Shown: in pieces, positions 8,327-16,217 of the stretch
How the letters are laid out: the number at the start of each line of letters is the position of its first letter
Numbering within the stretch: the first letter of the stretch is position 1
DNA from: Deltaproteobacteria bacterium
GTDB lineage: Bacteria; Desulfobacterota; Deferrimicrobia; Deferrimicrobiales; Deferrimicrobiaceae
Assembly: GCA_020346465.1 (NCBI GenBank)
Contig: CP070783.1
Coordinates: 1,355,319-1,416,356 of the forward strand
Reading direction: 5' to 3'
DNA length: 61,038 bases
Made by a program: the position numbers and the translations under genes
Notes under the pieces: generated by a model
What the model was told of the DNA's origin: nothing
Databases searched by the model: none
Seen by the model: only the letters and a program-made list of their open reading frames with translations

Positions 8327-8707
8327 ATGATGCGATGGACATCCGCGACCGCATTCGACCGGGTTCTCCGGCAGGCCATCGACGACCTTCCGGCGATGTT
8401 CCGCGACGCGCTCCGGAACGTGGCGATCGTCGTGGAGGAGTGGCCCCCGGACTGGCTGCTCGAGGAGCTTGCCGTCTCCCCGGGGGAGACCCTCTACGGG
8501 TTCTACCACGGGATCCCGCTGCCCGAGCGGTCCGTCCTGGACTCCGGGAGCCTGCCTGACAGAATCTCCGTCTACCGGGGCCCTCTCGAGGAGGATTTCC
8601 GGGATCCCGGAGAGCTCGCGCGCCAGATCCGGATGACCCTCCTTCATGAAATCGGGCACTATTTCGGAATGGACGAGGAGGACCTCGCGCGGCTCGGGTA
8701 CGGCTGA
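8327..8707 (+). CDS. small zincin-like metallopeptidase (PF06262-type)
   Basis: The 126-residue protein ends in LLHEIGHYFGMDEEDL, the HExxH zinc-protease signature of the short Zincin_1 family, which carries the motif near the C-terminus as here. The N-terminal half (FDRVLRQAIDDLPAMFRDALRNVAI) also fits the family. Substrates are unknown. The ATG at 8327 (an ATGATG pair) follows a G-rich stretch; the longer open frame upstream has no domain. It is 32 bp upstream of a protein of unknown function and may be co-transcribed with it. Confidence 0.8.
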   Translation: MMRWTSATAFDRVLRQAIDDLPAMFRDALRNVAIVVEEWPPDWLLEELAVSPGETLYGFYHGIPLPERSVLDSGSLPDRISVYRGPLEEDFRDPGELARQIRMTLLHEIGHYFGMDEEDLARLGYG

Positions 8708-8739
8708 GCGTGATATACCCAAGGGAGGGGAGGCTGGCA

Positions 8740-9687
8740 ATGTACGTGTTGCGCCGCTTGTTCCACGATGGATTCGACCGTCCCGAACTCGTCCTGATCC
8801 ATTACTCCGCAGCCCCGGAGAGTTCCCCCGACACCCTCCTCGTGCGTTCCACCGCCGTGGTCGTGCCGTCGGGGATTCCCGGAACCCGGCAGGTCCGCCT
8901 CGTTCTTCCCCGGCCGCCGGAAGGAGGCCCTCTGCTGGTGCGCTACCTCTTCTCGACCGTGGGGGGGGGGAGGGAGTGGTTTTCCTCCCCGTACGACGTG
9001 CTGCTCCCGGGGCCGGCCACCGCCGGGGACGTGGACGAGATCGAAGTGGAGGGGGAGGGGAACGCGGTCCCGGCGCCGGGGCGGGGGATGTTCCGGCTCG
9101 CGCTCCCCCTTCGGCCGGACGAGCCGCGGACGGGAACCGTCCGGTTCGGGTTCGGGGCCATGCGCAGGAAGCCCTCGCTCTCCCTGTGCCGCGCCCGCGT
9201 GGCGCATGCGCACGGCGAAGCGCCCGTGGTGGAAGTCCCCGAGGCCCTGTCCGTCCTGAAGAACTACCCGATGCCGTTTTTCCTGTACCACGTTCCCGAG
9301 GGAGGCACCGTTCCGCTCGCCGACAAGATCAACGGCGCCCGGATCACGCTCCGGGACGCCGAGGGGGACATCGTGTGCGCCCGCGCCCTCTGGGGGGACC
9401 GTTCCTGGTCCGCCCACAACCTTACCGTGATGGAAGTCAAGAACTTCGCCTCCGAGGAAGGAAGGGCGTCCGGGTACTTCCACGCCGGCGACCGGGAGTC
9501 GTTCCTGCGGAACAGGGCGGCCGTCCTCGCCGGGCATCCCCCTCCGAGAACGTTCGAAGGGTTCGTGTTCGGCCCTTCGGGGAGCGTCGTGGAGTACTGT
9601 TTCCAGGTCCTTCGGCTCCGTGCCGGCGAAGCCGTCGCGTCGTGGGTCAACGCTCCCTCCGGCGCGAACTGGTCGATCACCCTATAG
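8740..9687 (+). CDS. hypothetical protein, 315 residues
   Basis: I do not recognise this family. There is no signal peptide or membrane helix. The sequence is rich in beta-prone stretches and Gly/Pro (LVRSTAVVVPSGIPGTRQV, then LLVRYLFSTVGGGREWF), suggesting one or two beta-sandwich domains. A second half (about 175-315) contains WSAHNLTVMEVKNFA and ends in WVNAPSGANWSITL. The ATG at 8740 was chosen over 8710 because an AGGGAGGGGAGG ribosome site lies just before it. It overlaps the convergent hisC by six bases. Confidence 0.65.
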   Translation: MYVLRRLFHDGFDRPELVLIHYSAAPESSPDTLLVRSTAVVVPSGIPGTRQVRLVLPRPPEGGPLLVRYLFSTVGGGREWFSSPYDVLLPGPATAGDVDEIEVEGEGNAVPAPGRGMFRLALPLRPDEPRTGTVRFGFGAMRRKPSLSLCRARVAHAHGEAPVVEVPEALSVLKNYPMPFFLYHVPEGGTVPLADKINGARITLRDAEGDIVCARALWGDRSWSAHNLTVMEVKNFASEEGRASGYFHAGDRESFLRNRAAVLAGHPPPRTFEGFVFGPSGSVVEYCFQVLRLRAGEAVASWVNAPSGANWSITL

Positions 9688-10728
9688 CATCTCCCGCAGC
9701 GCCGCAAGGAGCGCCCCCACCTCGTCGTCGGTTCCCACGGTGATCCGCAGGCAGCCGGAAAGCCGGGGCGTGTCGAAATACCGGACGAGGATCTTCCTGC
9801 GCTTGAGCTCCTCGTACACCGGGCGCGCCGATCTTCCCCGGGAGCGTTTCGCGAGCACGAAATTGCTCTGCGAGGGGAACGGGGAAAACCCGAGCGACGG
9901 GAGCGCGGAGAGGAGCGAGGCGCGCGTCTTTTGTATCTTCGCGATGTTTTTCTCCATCCAGCCGATGTCCTTCAGCGCGGCCTCCCCCGCGGCGATGGCG
10001 AGGCGGCCGAGATTGTAGGAATCGCGCACCTTGTTCAGCCCCGCGAGAATCGCCGGGTGGGCGAAGCCGAGGCCGATCCGCATCCCGGCCAGGGAGAACG
10101 ACTTGGACAGCGTGCGGAGCACGATCACGTTCTCCCTTTCCCGCGCGAGGGAGAGGGCGGTCGTGTCGGAAAAGTCGGCGTACGCCTCGTCGACGACGAG
10201 CACGCCCGCTACCCGGTCGGCGAGGTCGGCCAGGGAGGCTGTCGGGACCCCCGTCCCCGAGGGCGAGTTGGGGCTGGCGACGATCGTGACCTTCGCACGG
10301 CTTGCCGCGAGGGCCGCGGGGAGCGAGTAGTCCTCGGGGTACGGAATGCCTTTGATCCTTCCCCCCTGGATCCTGACCAGCGTGTCGTAGAGCGTGTACG
10401 TCGGGGTGGGGCAGCACAACGCGTCCCCTTCCCCGACGAAGGCGCGGGCGACCATCGCGAGCAGGTCGTCGGAGCCGTTTCCCGCGATCACCCGGGAGAG
10501 ATCGAATCCGTACGTCAGCGCGGCCTGGCTCCGAAGTCTCGTTGCGCCCGGATCCGGGTACAGGCGAAGCGACGCGCCCGCCTCGGCCCGGATGGCCCGC
10601 AGGACCGCGGGGGACGGGGGATAGGGGTTCTCGTTCGTGTTGAGCTTGATGAATCCCTCCTCCTGGGGCTGCTCCCCGGGGACATACCCCTCCATCCTCC
10701 CGATGGTTCTGCGGAACGGGACCCTCAT
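9682..10728 (-). CDS. hisC: histidinol-phosphate aminotransferase
   Basis: This 348-residue fold-type I PLP enzyme shows KLNTNENPYPPSP, IAGNGSDDLLAM, the SPNSPSGT loop, VVDEAYADFS and the Schiff-base lysine in LRTLSKSFSLAGMRIG. In histidine synthesis it converts imidazole-acetol phosphate and glutamate to histidinol phosphate; relatives also transaminate aromatic oxoacids. It is second in a two-gene operon: its ATG overlaps the stop of the upstream aminotransferase by four bases. No other his genes are nearby, so a broad-specificity role is possible. Confidence 0.85.
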   Translation of the reverse strand: MRVPFRRTIGRMEGYVPGEQPQEEGFIKLNTNENPYPPSPAVLRAIRAEAGASLRLYPDPGATRLRSQAALTYGFDLSRVIAGNGSDDLLAMVARAFVGEGDALCCPTPTYTLYDTLVRIQGGRIKGIPYPEDYSLPAALAASRAKVTIVASPNSPSGTGVPTASLADLADRVAGVLVVDEAYADFSDTTALSLARERENVIVLRTLSKSFSLAGMRIGLGFAHPAILAGLNKVRDSYNLGRLAIAAGEAALKDIGWMEKNIAKIQKTRASLLSALPSLGFSPFPSQSNFVLAKRSRGRSARPVYEELKRRKILVRYFDTPRLSGCLRITVGTDDEVGALLAALREML

Positions 10729-11933
10729 CGCACCGCCCCTTGCCCGCGGCCCGGGAAGAACCTCCCGCCGAGCCGCCTCCAGGCGGGAAGGGACCGTGTG
10801 ACGGTGTCGGGGGGGACGCAGAAAGCGACCCGGAAATGCCCCTTCCGCCCGAAGCCGCTCCCCGGGACGACCAGGAGATTCTCCTCCCGCGCCGCCGCGA
10901 CGAACTCCATCTCGTCCCCGGAAGGGGACCGCGGAAACAGATAGAAGGCTCCCCCGGGGGGGACGACGGGGAACCCGGCGTCCGCGAGGGTCGCGACGAG
11001 GGCATCCCGGTTCGCCCGATATACGGGGAAATCCGGCTCGAGGTCCTGGACCACGGCCACGGCCCGCTGCATGAGGGAAGGGGCGTTGACGAACCCCAGC
11101 ACACGGTTGCAGAATACGCTCGCCTCCGAGATCTCCCCGGCGTCCGCCGCCCGCGGGCTCACGGCGAGATACCCGATCCTCTCCCCGGGGACGTTGAGGT
11201 CCTTCGAGTGGGAGTAGGCGATCAGGGTGTTGCGCAGCGCTGCCGCCGGGGGAACGAAGGAGAACCCCGGGTAGACGATCTTCCGGTACGGTTCGTCGGA
11301 CAGGACGTAGACGGGGTTTCCCGTCCGCTTCTCCCGCCCGGCGAGACATTCGTCGAGCGCGAGAAGGGCCTCCCGGGGATAGACCGCTCCCGTCGGGTTG
11401 TTCGGCGTGTTGAGGATGACCGCTTTCGTCCTGTCGGAAAGCGCCGCGCGGATCGCACCCACGTCGAGCTGGAAGTCCTCCGCGGACTCCGCCACGACCG
11501 GGACGCCGCCGACGTTCCGGATGTAGAAAAGGTACTCCGCGAAGTACGGCGCGATGACGAGGACCTCGTCTCCCGGGGAGAGGATCGCCCGCAGCGCCAC
11601 GTTCAGGGCGCCCGCCGCACCCGTGGTCATGATCACGTGGTCCCCCCGGAACGGGAGGCCGGTCGACCGTTCCAGGGAGGCCGCGACCGTATTCCGCACC
11701 TCCGGGAATCCGGCGTTCGGCATGTACCTGTGCAGGTCGGCCGGCGGGGCGGCAGCCAGCTTCCGGATCTCCTCCAGGAGTTCGACCGGAGGGGCGCCGT
11801 ACGGGTTCCCGAGGCTGAAATCGAACACGTTGTCCGGTCCCATCGCCGACTTCAGCCGGGCGCCCTCCTCGAACATCTTCCGGATCCAGGATCCCTGGCG
11901 GATCGCCTCGCGGATCTCCGGGGATGTGGGCAT
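10725..11933 (-). CDS. class I/II pyridoxal-phosphate aminotransferase
   Basis: The 402-residue aspartate-aminotransferase-like enzyme contains FSLGNPYGAPP, the MTTGAAGALNVAL cofactor loop, NTPNNPTGAVYP, VLSDEPYRKIVY and the PLP lysine in YSHSKDLNVPGERIGY. Substrate specificity is not evident from sequence. The ATG at 11933 follows a GAGGAGGAATC ribosome site; an upstream ATG in the frame has none. It is translationally coupled to hisC and probably transcribed from the promoter at 11953-11982. Confidence 0.88.
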   Translation of the reverse strand: MPTSPEIREAIRQGSWIRKMFEEGARLKSAMGPDNVFDFSLGNPYGAPPVELLEEIRKLAAAPPADLHRYMPNAGFPEVRNTVAASLERSTGLPFRGDHVIMTTGAAGALNVALRAILSPGDEVLVIAPYFAEYLFYIRNVGGVPVVAESAEDFQLDVGAIRAALSDRTKAVILNTPNNPTGAVYPREALLALDECLAGREKRTGNPVYVLSDEPYRKIVYPGFSFVPPAAALRNTLIAYSHSKDLNVPGERIGYLAVSPRAADAGEISEASVFCNRVLGFVNAPSLMQRAVAVVQDLEPDFPVYRANRDALVATLADAGFPVVPPGGAFYLFPRSPSGDEMEFVAAAREENLLVVPGSGFGRKGHFRVAFCVPPDTVTRSLPAWRRLGGRFFPGRGQGAVR

Positions 11934-11952
11934 GATTCCTCCTCGACACTTC

Positions 11953-11982
11953 ACGATACGGCAACGCTTGCGGTCTTTTCAA
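11953..11982 (-). promoter_or_regulatory. sigma-70-type promoter of the aminotransferase-hisC operon
   Basis: On the minus strand TTGAAA (11982-11977), an 18-base spacer and TATCGT (11958-11953) lie 20 bases before the start codon, with a GAGGAGG ribosome site in between. It matches 5 of 6 and 4 of 6 consensus bases. Confidence 0.45.
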
Positions 11983-12044
11983 GGGCAACGGGGCGGGTAC
12001 TGGTGATACGATGATCGGGAATACTCCGCCAAGGGGGGAATCCG

Positions 12045-12686
12045 GTGAATCCATTCCGCGTCGTTCGGGTGATTGTGGCTCTTGTCGCGTTCGTCGGGCT
12101 TTCCGGGTGCGTGACCGGGAACATTCTGCACATGCCCGGGGAACTCGCGCGCCCCGATAAAAAGGGACCCGACCAGGGAGCGGCAGGTGCCCCCGTGGTC
12201 GCCGTGCTCGACTTTACCTTTGCGGGTGCCGCCCCCCATGAGATCGGGCGCGATTTCGATCATGCCCGCGAAATCGTCTGGAAGGGAGACCCCGGGAAGG
12301 CGATGGCGGACCTCATCGCCGGGGTGCTCGGCGAGAAGGGGGTGCGCGCGGTGCGCGTCTCCCCCGGGGCGCCGGCTCCCGCGGATGCGGGCGCGAGGGT
12401 CTGGGGAAGCGTGGACGCGTTTCGGGTGGATGCGAGGAAGAAGGGGACCCTGAGGACGACGGTCGAGTATTCGTCCACCGTCTCCGTGACGGTGCACGGC
12501 TCGGGGGGGACAGCCCCGGCGGGGTGGAACAGCGCAGTCTCTTCCAGCTACTGGACCCAGGATGCCCTGGTCGTCACGCCCGATGAGGTCCGGGACACGG
12601 TCAACGGGGCGGCCAACGCGGCGGCCGAAGAGACGGTGCGCAGGCTGGTCGCGGCCGGTGTGATCGCGCTGCCGGGCGGGAAGTGA
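12045..12686 (+). CDS. hypothetical lipoprotein
   Basis: This 213-residue protein has a signal peptide and a lipobox GLSGC (Cys22), so it should be lipid-anchored to the envelope. The mature part resembles small outer-membrane lipoproteins that assemble a variable sub-domain (VVAVLDFTFAG at about 50, ARVWGSVDAFRVD, then a serine/threonine-rich strand region YSSTVSVTVHGSG). No family name can be given. GTG is the start, with AAGGGGGG a few bases upstream. It precedes the FemAB-like and glycosyltransferase genes by 23 bp on the same strand, suggesting an envelope operon. Confidence 0.7.
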   Translation: MNPFRVVRVIVALVAFVGLSGCVTGNILHMPGELARPDKKGPDQGAAGAPVVAVLDFTFAGAAPHEIGRDFDHAREIVWKGDPGKAMADLIAGVLGEKGVRAVRVSPGAPAPADAGARVWGSVDAFRVDARKKGTLRTTVEYSSTVSVTVHGSGGTAPAGWNSAVSSSYWTQDALVVTPDEVRDTVNGAANAAAEETVRRLVAAGVIALPGGK

Positions 12687-12709
12687 CCCTCCGCGGGGCT
12701 GCGTGACGG

Positions 12710-13702
12710 ATGGGGCTTTCGTGGACAGCCCGGATGGAGGAGGTTCCCGCGCAGGAGTGGGATTCCGTCCTCTCCCGCTCGTTTCGCCCCTCCCCCTTTC
12801 TCTCCCGTCATTTCCTGGTCCCGTGGGCGAAGACGTTCGCGGAAGGCCACAGCAAGCGCATCTACCGGTGGTCCCGGAACGGGGAGGCCGGCGGGTTCCT
12901 CTTTCTTTGCCTGTGCGACCGCGAGGCGGGGTGGGAACTTCTCGGCGGGGAGCGGGTTTCCGACTCTTTGGACGCCCTGGTCGTCTCCGGGAAGGAGGCG
13001 GAGTTCTGGTCCGAGTTCCTCGTCTCCTCGCGGGACCTGCTCTCCCGCCAGCCCCTCCTGCTGCCGAACCTCGTCGAGGGGTCCCCTTCGATCGCCTGCC
13101 TGCCCCGGCTCTGCTCCGAGCTGGGCTTCTCCTTCTTGGTGGAGCAGATGGACCGGTCCCCCTACGTCCCCCTTCCCCCCTCCTTCGAGGAGTACCTCCT
13201 TCAGCTGGAGAGGAAGGCCCGGCATGAGCTGCGCAGGAAGATCCGGCGGGCGGAGGAGACGGTGCCGGGGATCTCCTTCCGGGTGACCCGGACAAGGGAA
13301 GAGTTCGACCGGGATTTCCCCTCGTTCGTCGCCCTCCACCGGCGAAGCCACACGGACAAGGCGGCCTTCATGGACGACCGGATGGCGGGGTTCTTCCGCG
13401 AGATGGGCGAGGGATTCCTGTCCTCCGGCCGGTTGCGTCTCGCGTTCCTTTCCGGGAAGGGCGGGGACGTGGCGTCCGCGCTCCAGATCGCGTGCGACAA
13501 CTCCCTCCTTCTGTACAACTCCGGGTATGAACCGGACTACCGGGAGGCAAGCCCCGGCCTGGTTCTGCTGGCGCGATGCATCGAGGACGCGATCCGGCAG
13601 GGGTTCCGGGAATACGATTTTCTCCGGGGCGGGGAGCGGTACAAGTACGACCTCGGGGGAAAGGACCGGGTCGTGTACCGGGCGATCGTCCGCCTTTCGT
13701 GA
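12710..13702 (+). CDS. FemAB/BioF2-like GNAT acyltransferase
   Basis: The 330-residue protein is of the GNAT-fold group that includes CelD, BioF2-domain proteins and FemAB-type transferases. The diagnostic part is residues 150-320: LERKARHELRRKIRRAEE, then FVALHRRSHTDKAAFMDD, LLYNSGYEPDYREASPGLVLL and the C-terminal YDFLRGGERYKYDLGGKDR. Such proteins transfer amino-acyl or acyl groups to cell-wall or exopolysaccharide precursors. Its stop overlaps the GTG of the glycosyltransferase gene, so the two are translationally coupled and probably act on the same glycan or glycolipid. Confidence 0.8.
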   Translation: MGLSWTARMEEVPAQEWDSVLSRSFRPSPFLSRHFLVPWAKTFAEGHSKRIYRWSRNGEAGGFLFLCLCDREAGWELLGGERVSDSLDALVVSGKEAEFWSEFLVSSRDLLSRQPLLLPNLVEGSPSIACLPRLCSELGFSFLVEQMDRSPYVPLPPSFEEYLLQLERKARHELRRKIRRAEETVPGISFRVTRTREEFDRDFPSFVALHRRSHTDKAAFMDDRMAGFFREMGEGFLSSGRLRLAFLSGKGGDVASALQIACDNSLLLYNSGYEPDYREASPGLVLLARCIEDAIRQGFREYDFLRGGERYKYDLGGKDRVVYRAIVRLS

Positions 13703-14886
13703 GACACGTTCTCTTTTCCTTTCACACCTGTCCCCTGGAGGAGCCGGGCACCGGATTGGCCGGGGGGATGAACATCTTCCTCCGCGGCCTGCTGTCCGGA
13801 CTCGCCCCGCACGGGATCGAGACGGACGTCCTGACAAGGGGGAAGGGGAACGCGGTGGAGGTCACCCGCCCGTACCGGGGGGTCCGCGTGGTCCACATTC
13901 CGTGCGGGTGGGAGGAGCCTCCCGGCCGGGAGGCGGCCTTCCGTGCGCTCCCCCGGTTCATCGACAAGGCCGGAGAGATCCTTCGGGAACGCGGCGTCCC
14001 CCCCGATGCGGTCTCGGCGCACTACTGGATGTCGGGAGTCGCGGCCCGTGACGCATGGCCGTGGAAGCGTCCGCCGGGGGTGGTCTTCGCGTTCCATACC
14101 GTGGAGGTCCTCAAGCCGAGACCCGCGGGAGCCTCCACCGACGCCCTGTCGGTCGCGAGGAGGACCGCGGAAGAACGGATCGCCCGGGAGGTTCACCGGA
14201 TCGTTTTCCTTTCGGAGCACGACCTCGCCGCGACCGGGGAAAAGCTCCCCGGCGTGGCCGGGAAAGGGGTGGTGATCCCCCCGGGCGTGGACGACGCGTT
14301 TCGCCTCCCGCCGCCGCGGGAAGAGGGGAGGCGGGCGTTCGGGATCCCCGCCGAAGGGTTCCTCTTCCTCCTTGCCGCCCGCCCGGACGCCGGGAAGAAC
14401 ATCCCCGCCGCCGTCGAGGCGTTTCTCGCGGTCCGGGAGACGATGGGCCGGGGGTCGCTTCTGCTCATCGCCGGGCAGGGACCCCCCGGGGGCGGCGTCC
14501 CCGGGGGCGTGATCTTCGCCGGGGCGGTTCCCCACGAAAAGATGCCCGCCCTCCTTTCCGCGGCGGACGCGCTGCTCTGCCCTTCGTCGTACGAGTCGTT
14601 CGGCCTGGCCCCGCTGGAGGCGATGGCCGCCGGGGTCCCCGTGATCGTTCCCCGGGACGGCTACTGGGGGAACACGGTCTCCCGGGAGGGAGGGGGAGCC
14701 GCCTATGCGCCGGAGAGTCCCCGGGAACTCCCCGCCGCGATGGCGGGGATCATGGAAGACGGTGCCGCGAGGACCCGGATGGCGGAGGAAGGGAAGAGAA
14801 TCGCGGCCCGGTTCACGTGGAAGAGGTGCACGGAGTCGTGGGCGAGACTACTGTCGTCCGCATCCACGCACGGTAGTCGGCGATGA
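13699..14886 (+). CDS. GT4-family glycosyltransferase
   Basis: This 395-residue GT-B-fold enzyme has an N-terminal acceptor domain starting VLFSFHTCPLEEPGTGLAGGMN, the LLAARPDAGKNIPAAVEAF nucleotide-sugar strand and the E-x7-E signature CPSSYESFGLAPLEAMAAGVPV. It would transfer a sugar from a nucleotide donor; donor and acceptor are unknown. It starts at GTG 13699 within the stop of the preceding gene. Its last 74 bases overlap the 3' end of the convergent inositol-phosphate synthase gene, an unusually long tail-to-tail overlap. An inositol-containing acceptor is conceivable from position only. Confidence 0.85.
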   Translation: MRHVLFSFHTCPLEEPGTGLAGGMNIFLRGLLSGLAPHGIETDVLTRGKGNAVEVTRPYRGVRVVHIPCGWEEPPGREAAFRALPRFIDKAGEILRERGVPPDAVSAHYWMSGVAARDAWPWKRPPGVVFAFHTVEVLKPRPAGASTDALSVARRTAEERIAREVHRIVFLSEHDLAATGEKLPGVAGKGVVIPPGVDDAFRLPPPREEGRRAFGIPAEGFLFLLAARPDAGKNIPAAVEAFLAVRETMGRGSLLLIAGQGPPGGGVPGGVIFAGAVPHEKMPALLSAADALLCPSSYESFGLAPLEAMAAGVPVIVPRDGYWGNTVSREGGGAAYAPESPRELPAAMAGIMEDGAARTRMAEEGKRIAARFTWKRCTESWARLLSSASTHGSRR

Positions 14887-15964
14887 ACTCCTCGAGCTCC
14901 CGCCGCGCATCGTCGTCCGTCATCTGCACGGCGGGGTGCTTCATGAAGTAGGCGGACGGGGCCATGAGAGGGCCGGCGAGTCCCATATCCCGGCCGAGGC
15001 GGCAGAACCGGATGGCGTCGATTCCCACCCCCGCGCTGTTCGGGGAGTCGGTCACCGAGAGCCTGACCTCCACCTCGATCGGCATGCCCCCGAACCCCTC
15101 CCCCTCGATCCTCAGGAAGCAGAGCTTGTTGTCCTTCTGCCAGGCGACGTAGTCCGAAGGGCCGATGTGGATCTGGTCCTGCCCCACTTCGTGGGTGAGC
15201 ACCGAGGTCACCGCTTCCGTCTTCGAGATCTTCTTGGACTTGAGCCGGTTCCGGCTCAGCATGTTCAGGAAATCGGTGTTCCCTCCCGTGTTGAGCTGGT
15301 ACGTCCTGCGCACCGTGATCCCCCTTTCGGAGAAGAGACGCGCCAGGGAGCGGTGGACGATGGTGGCGCCAAGCTGCGACTTGATGTCGTCCCCGATGAT
15401 CGGGATCCCCCGGCGTTGGAACCTTGCCGCCCACTCCGGGTCGGAGGCGATGAATGCCGGGATGCAGTTCACCATGCTCACGCCGGTGGAAAGGCAGGCC
15501 TGCGCATAGAACCGCGTGGCATCCTCCGAGCCGACGGGAAGGTAGTTGACCAGGATTTCCGCGCCCGAATCCCGGAGTTCCGCCTCCACGTCGCACGGAG
15601 CCTCATCGGAAGGGAGGAACGTCCGGTCCTCGGGGTACTCCCGCATGTGCGGGGCGACGCCGTCCAGCACCGGGGCCATCCGCACGACCGGCCCGCCCGC
15701 GGGGACCGTGTCGATGAATTTCGGCGTGCAGGTGGGCGGGGCGAAGACCGCCTCCCACAGGGGCCTGCCGACCTTCCGGCGGTCGATGTCGAATGCGGCG
15801 ACGATCTCGATATCGCCGGGTCTGTACCCCCCGATGTCGAAGGTCATCAGCCCGGCGGGTTCGCTTCCGGGGGATTCTCCCGCGCCCCGGTAGAACTCGA
15901 TTCCCTGAAGCAGCGCGCTTGCGCAGTTTCCCACCCCGGCCACGGCCACCCGGATCCTACCCAT
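14813..15964 (-). CDS. ino1: myo-inositol-1-phosphate synthase
   Basis: The 383-residue NAD-dependent enzyme is of the short prokaryotic type: Rossmann start RVAVAGVGNCASALLQGI, AAFDIDRRKVGRPL, and the active-site segment GDDIKSQLGATIVHRSLA followed by TYQLNTGGNTDFLNM. It isomerises glucose-6-phosphate to inositol-1-phosphate, used for phosphatidylinositol-type lipids or compatible solutes such as di-inositol phosphate. The ATG at 15964 has GGGGAGAG upstream. It overlaps the preceding zinc-ribbon gene by eight bases and the convergent glycosyltransferase by 74 bases. Confidence 0.9.
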   Translation of the reverse strand: MGRIRVAVAGVGNCASALLQGIEFYRGAGESPGSEPAGLMTFDIGGYRPGDIEIVAAFDIDRRKVGRPLWEAVFAPPTCTPKFIDTVPAGGPVVRMAPVLDGVAPHMREYPEDRTFLPSDEAPCDVEAELRDSGAEILVNYLPVGSEDATRFYAQACLSTGVSMVNCIPAFIASDPEWAARFQRRGIPIIGDDIKSQLGATIVHRSLARLFSERGITVRRTYQLNTGGNTDFLNMLSRNRLKSKKISKTEAVTSVLTHEVGQDQIHIGPSDYVAWQKDNKLCFLRIEGEGFGGMPIEVEVRLSVTDSPNSAGVGIDAIRFCRLGRDMGLAGPLMAPSAYFMKHPAVQMTDDDARRELEEFIADYRAWMRTTVVSPTTPCTSST

Positions 15965-16160
15965 TCCGTTCTCTCCCCGATGCGTTTTTCTTGACGGTGC
16001 CACTCTTCGATTCCCCCGACGCGGATTCGGTTTCAGCGGGAAGAGGAAGGATCTGCCCGCACTTCCAGCAGCGAGGAGGAATTTCCCGGGCGGAACGCCG
16101 CTCTTCCGAGACGAAATTCTGCGACGAGCAGGCGGCGCAGTCCAGGATCATGGGCGACAT
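15957..16160 (-). CDS. small zinc-ribbon protein
   Basis: This 67-residue protein is easily missed because it is the end of a long shadow frame. It has two CxxC knuckles, CAAC (8-11) and CWKC (31-34), spaced as in MJ0042-type zinc ribbons, and a low-complexity Ser/Lys-rich tail. It overlaps the ino1 start by eight bases, which supports real coupled expression. Two in-frame starts exist, ATG at 16160 and ATG at 16151; neither has a ribosome site. A weak promoter (TTGTCA, 16 bases, TGTAAA at 16166-16161) would start transcription close to the second. Its function is unknown; a regulatory or folding partner of inositol-phosphate synthase is only a guess. Confidence 0.65.
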   Translation of the reverse strand: MSPMILDCAACSSQNFVSEERRSAREIPPRCWKCGQILPLPAETESASGESKSGTVKKNASGRERNG

Positions 16161-16181
16161 TTTACATTTTTTTTTAAGCGT

Positions 16182-16211
16182 TTGACAAAAATGAATCCGC
16201 ACGGATAAGAT
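16182..16211 (+). promoter_or_regulatory. sigma-70-type promoter of the malic enzyme gene, probably giving a leaderless mRNA
   Basis: TTGACA (16182-16187), an 18-base spacer and TAAGAT (16206-16211) end six bases before the ATG at 16218. A start site seven bases after the -10 hexamer would coincide with that ATG. No Shine-Dalgarno sequence is present. Confidence 0.6.
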
Positions 16212-16217
16212 GTGCCC

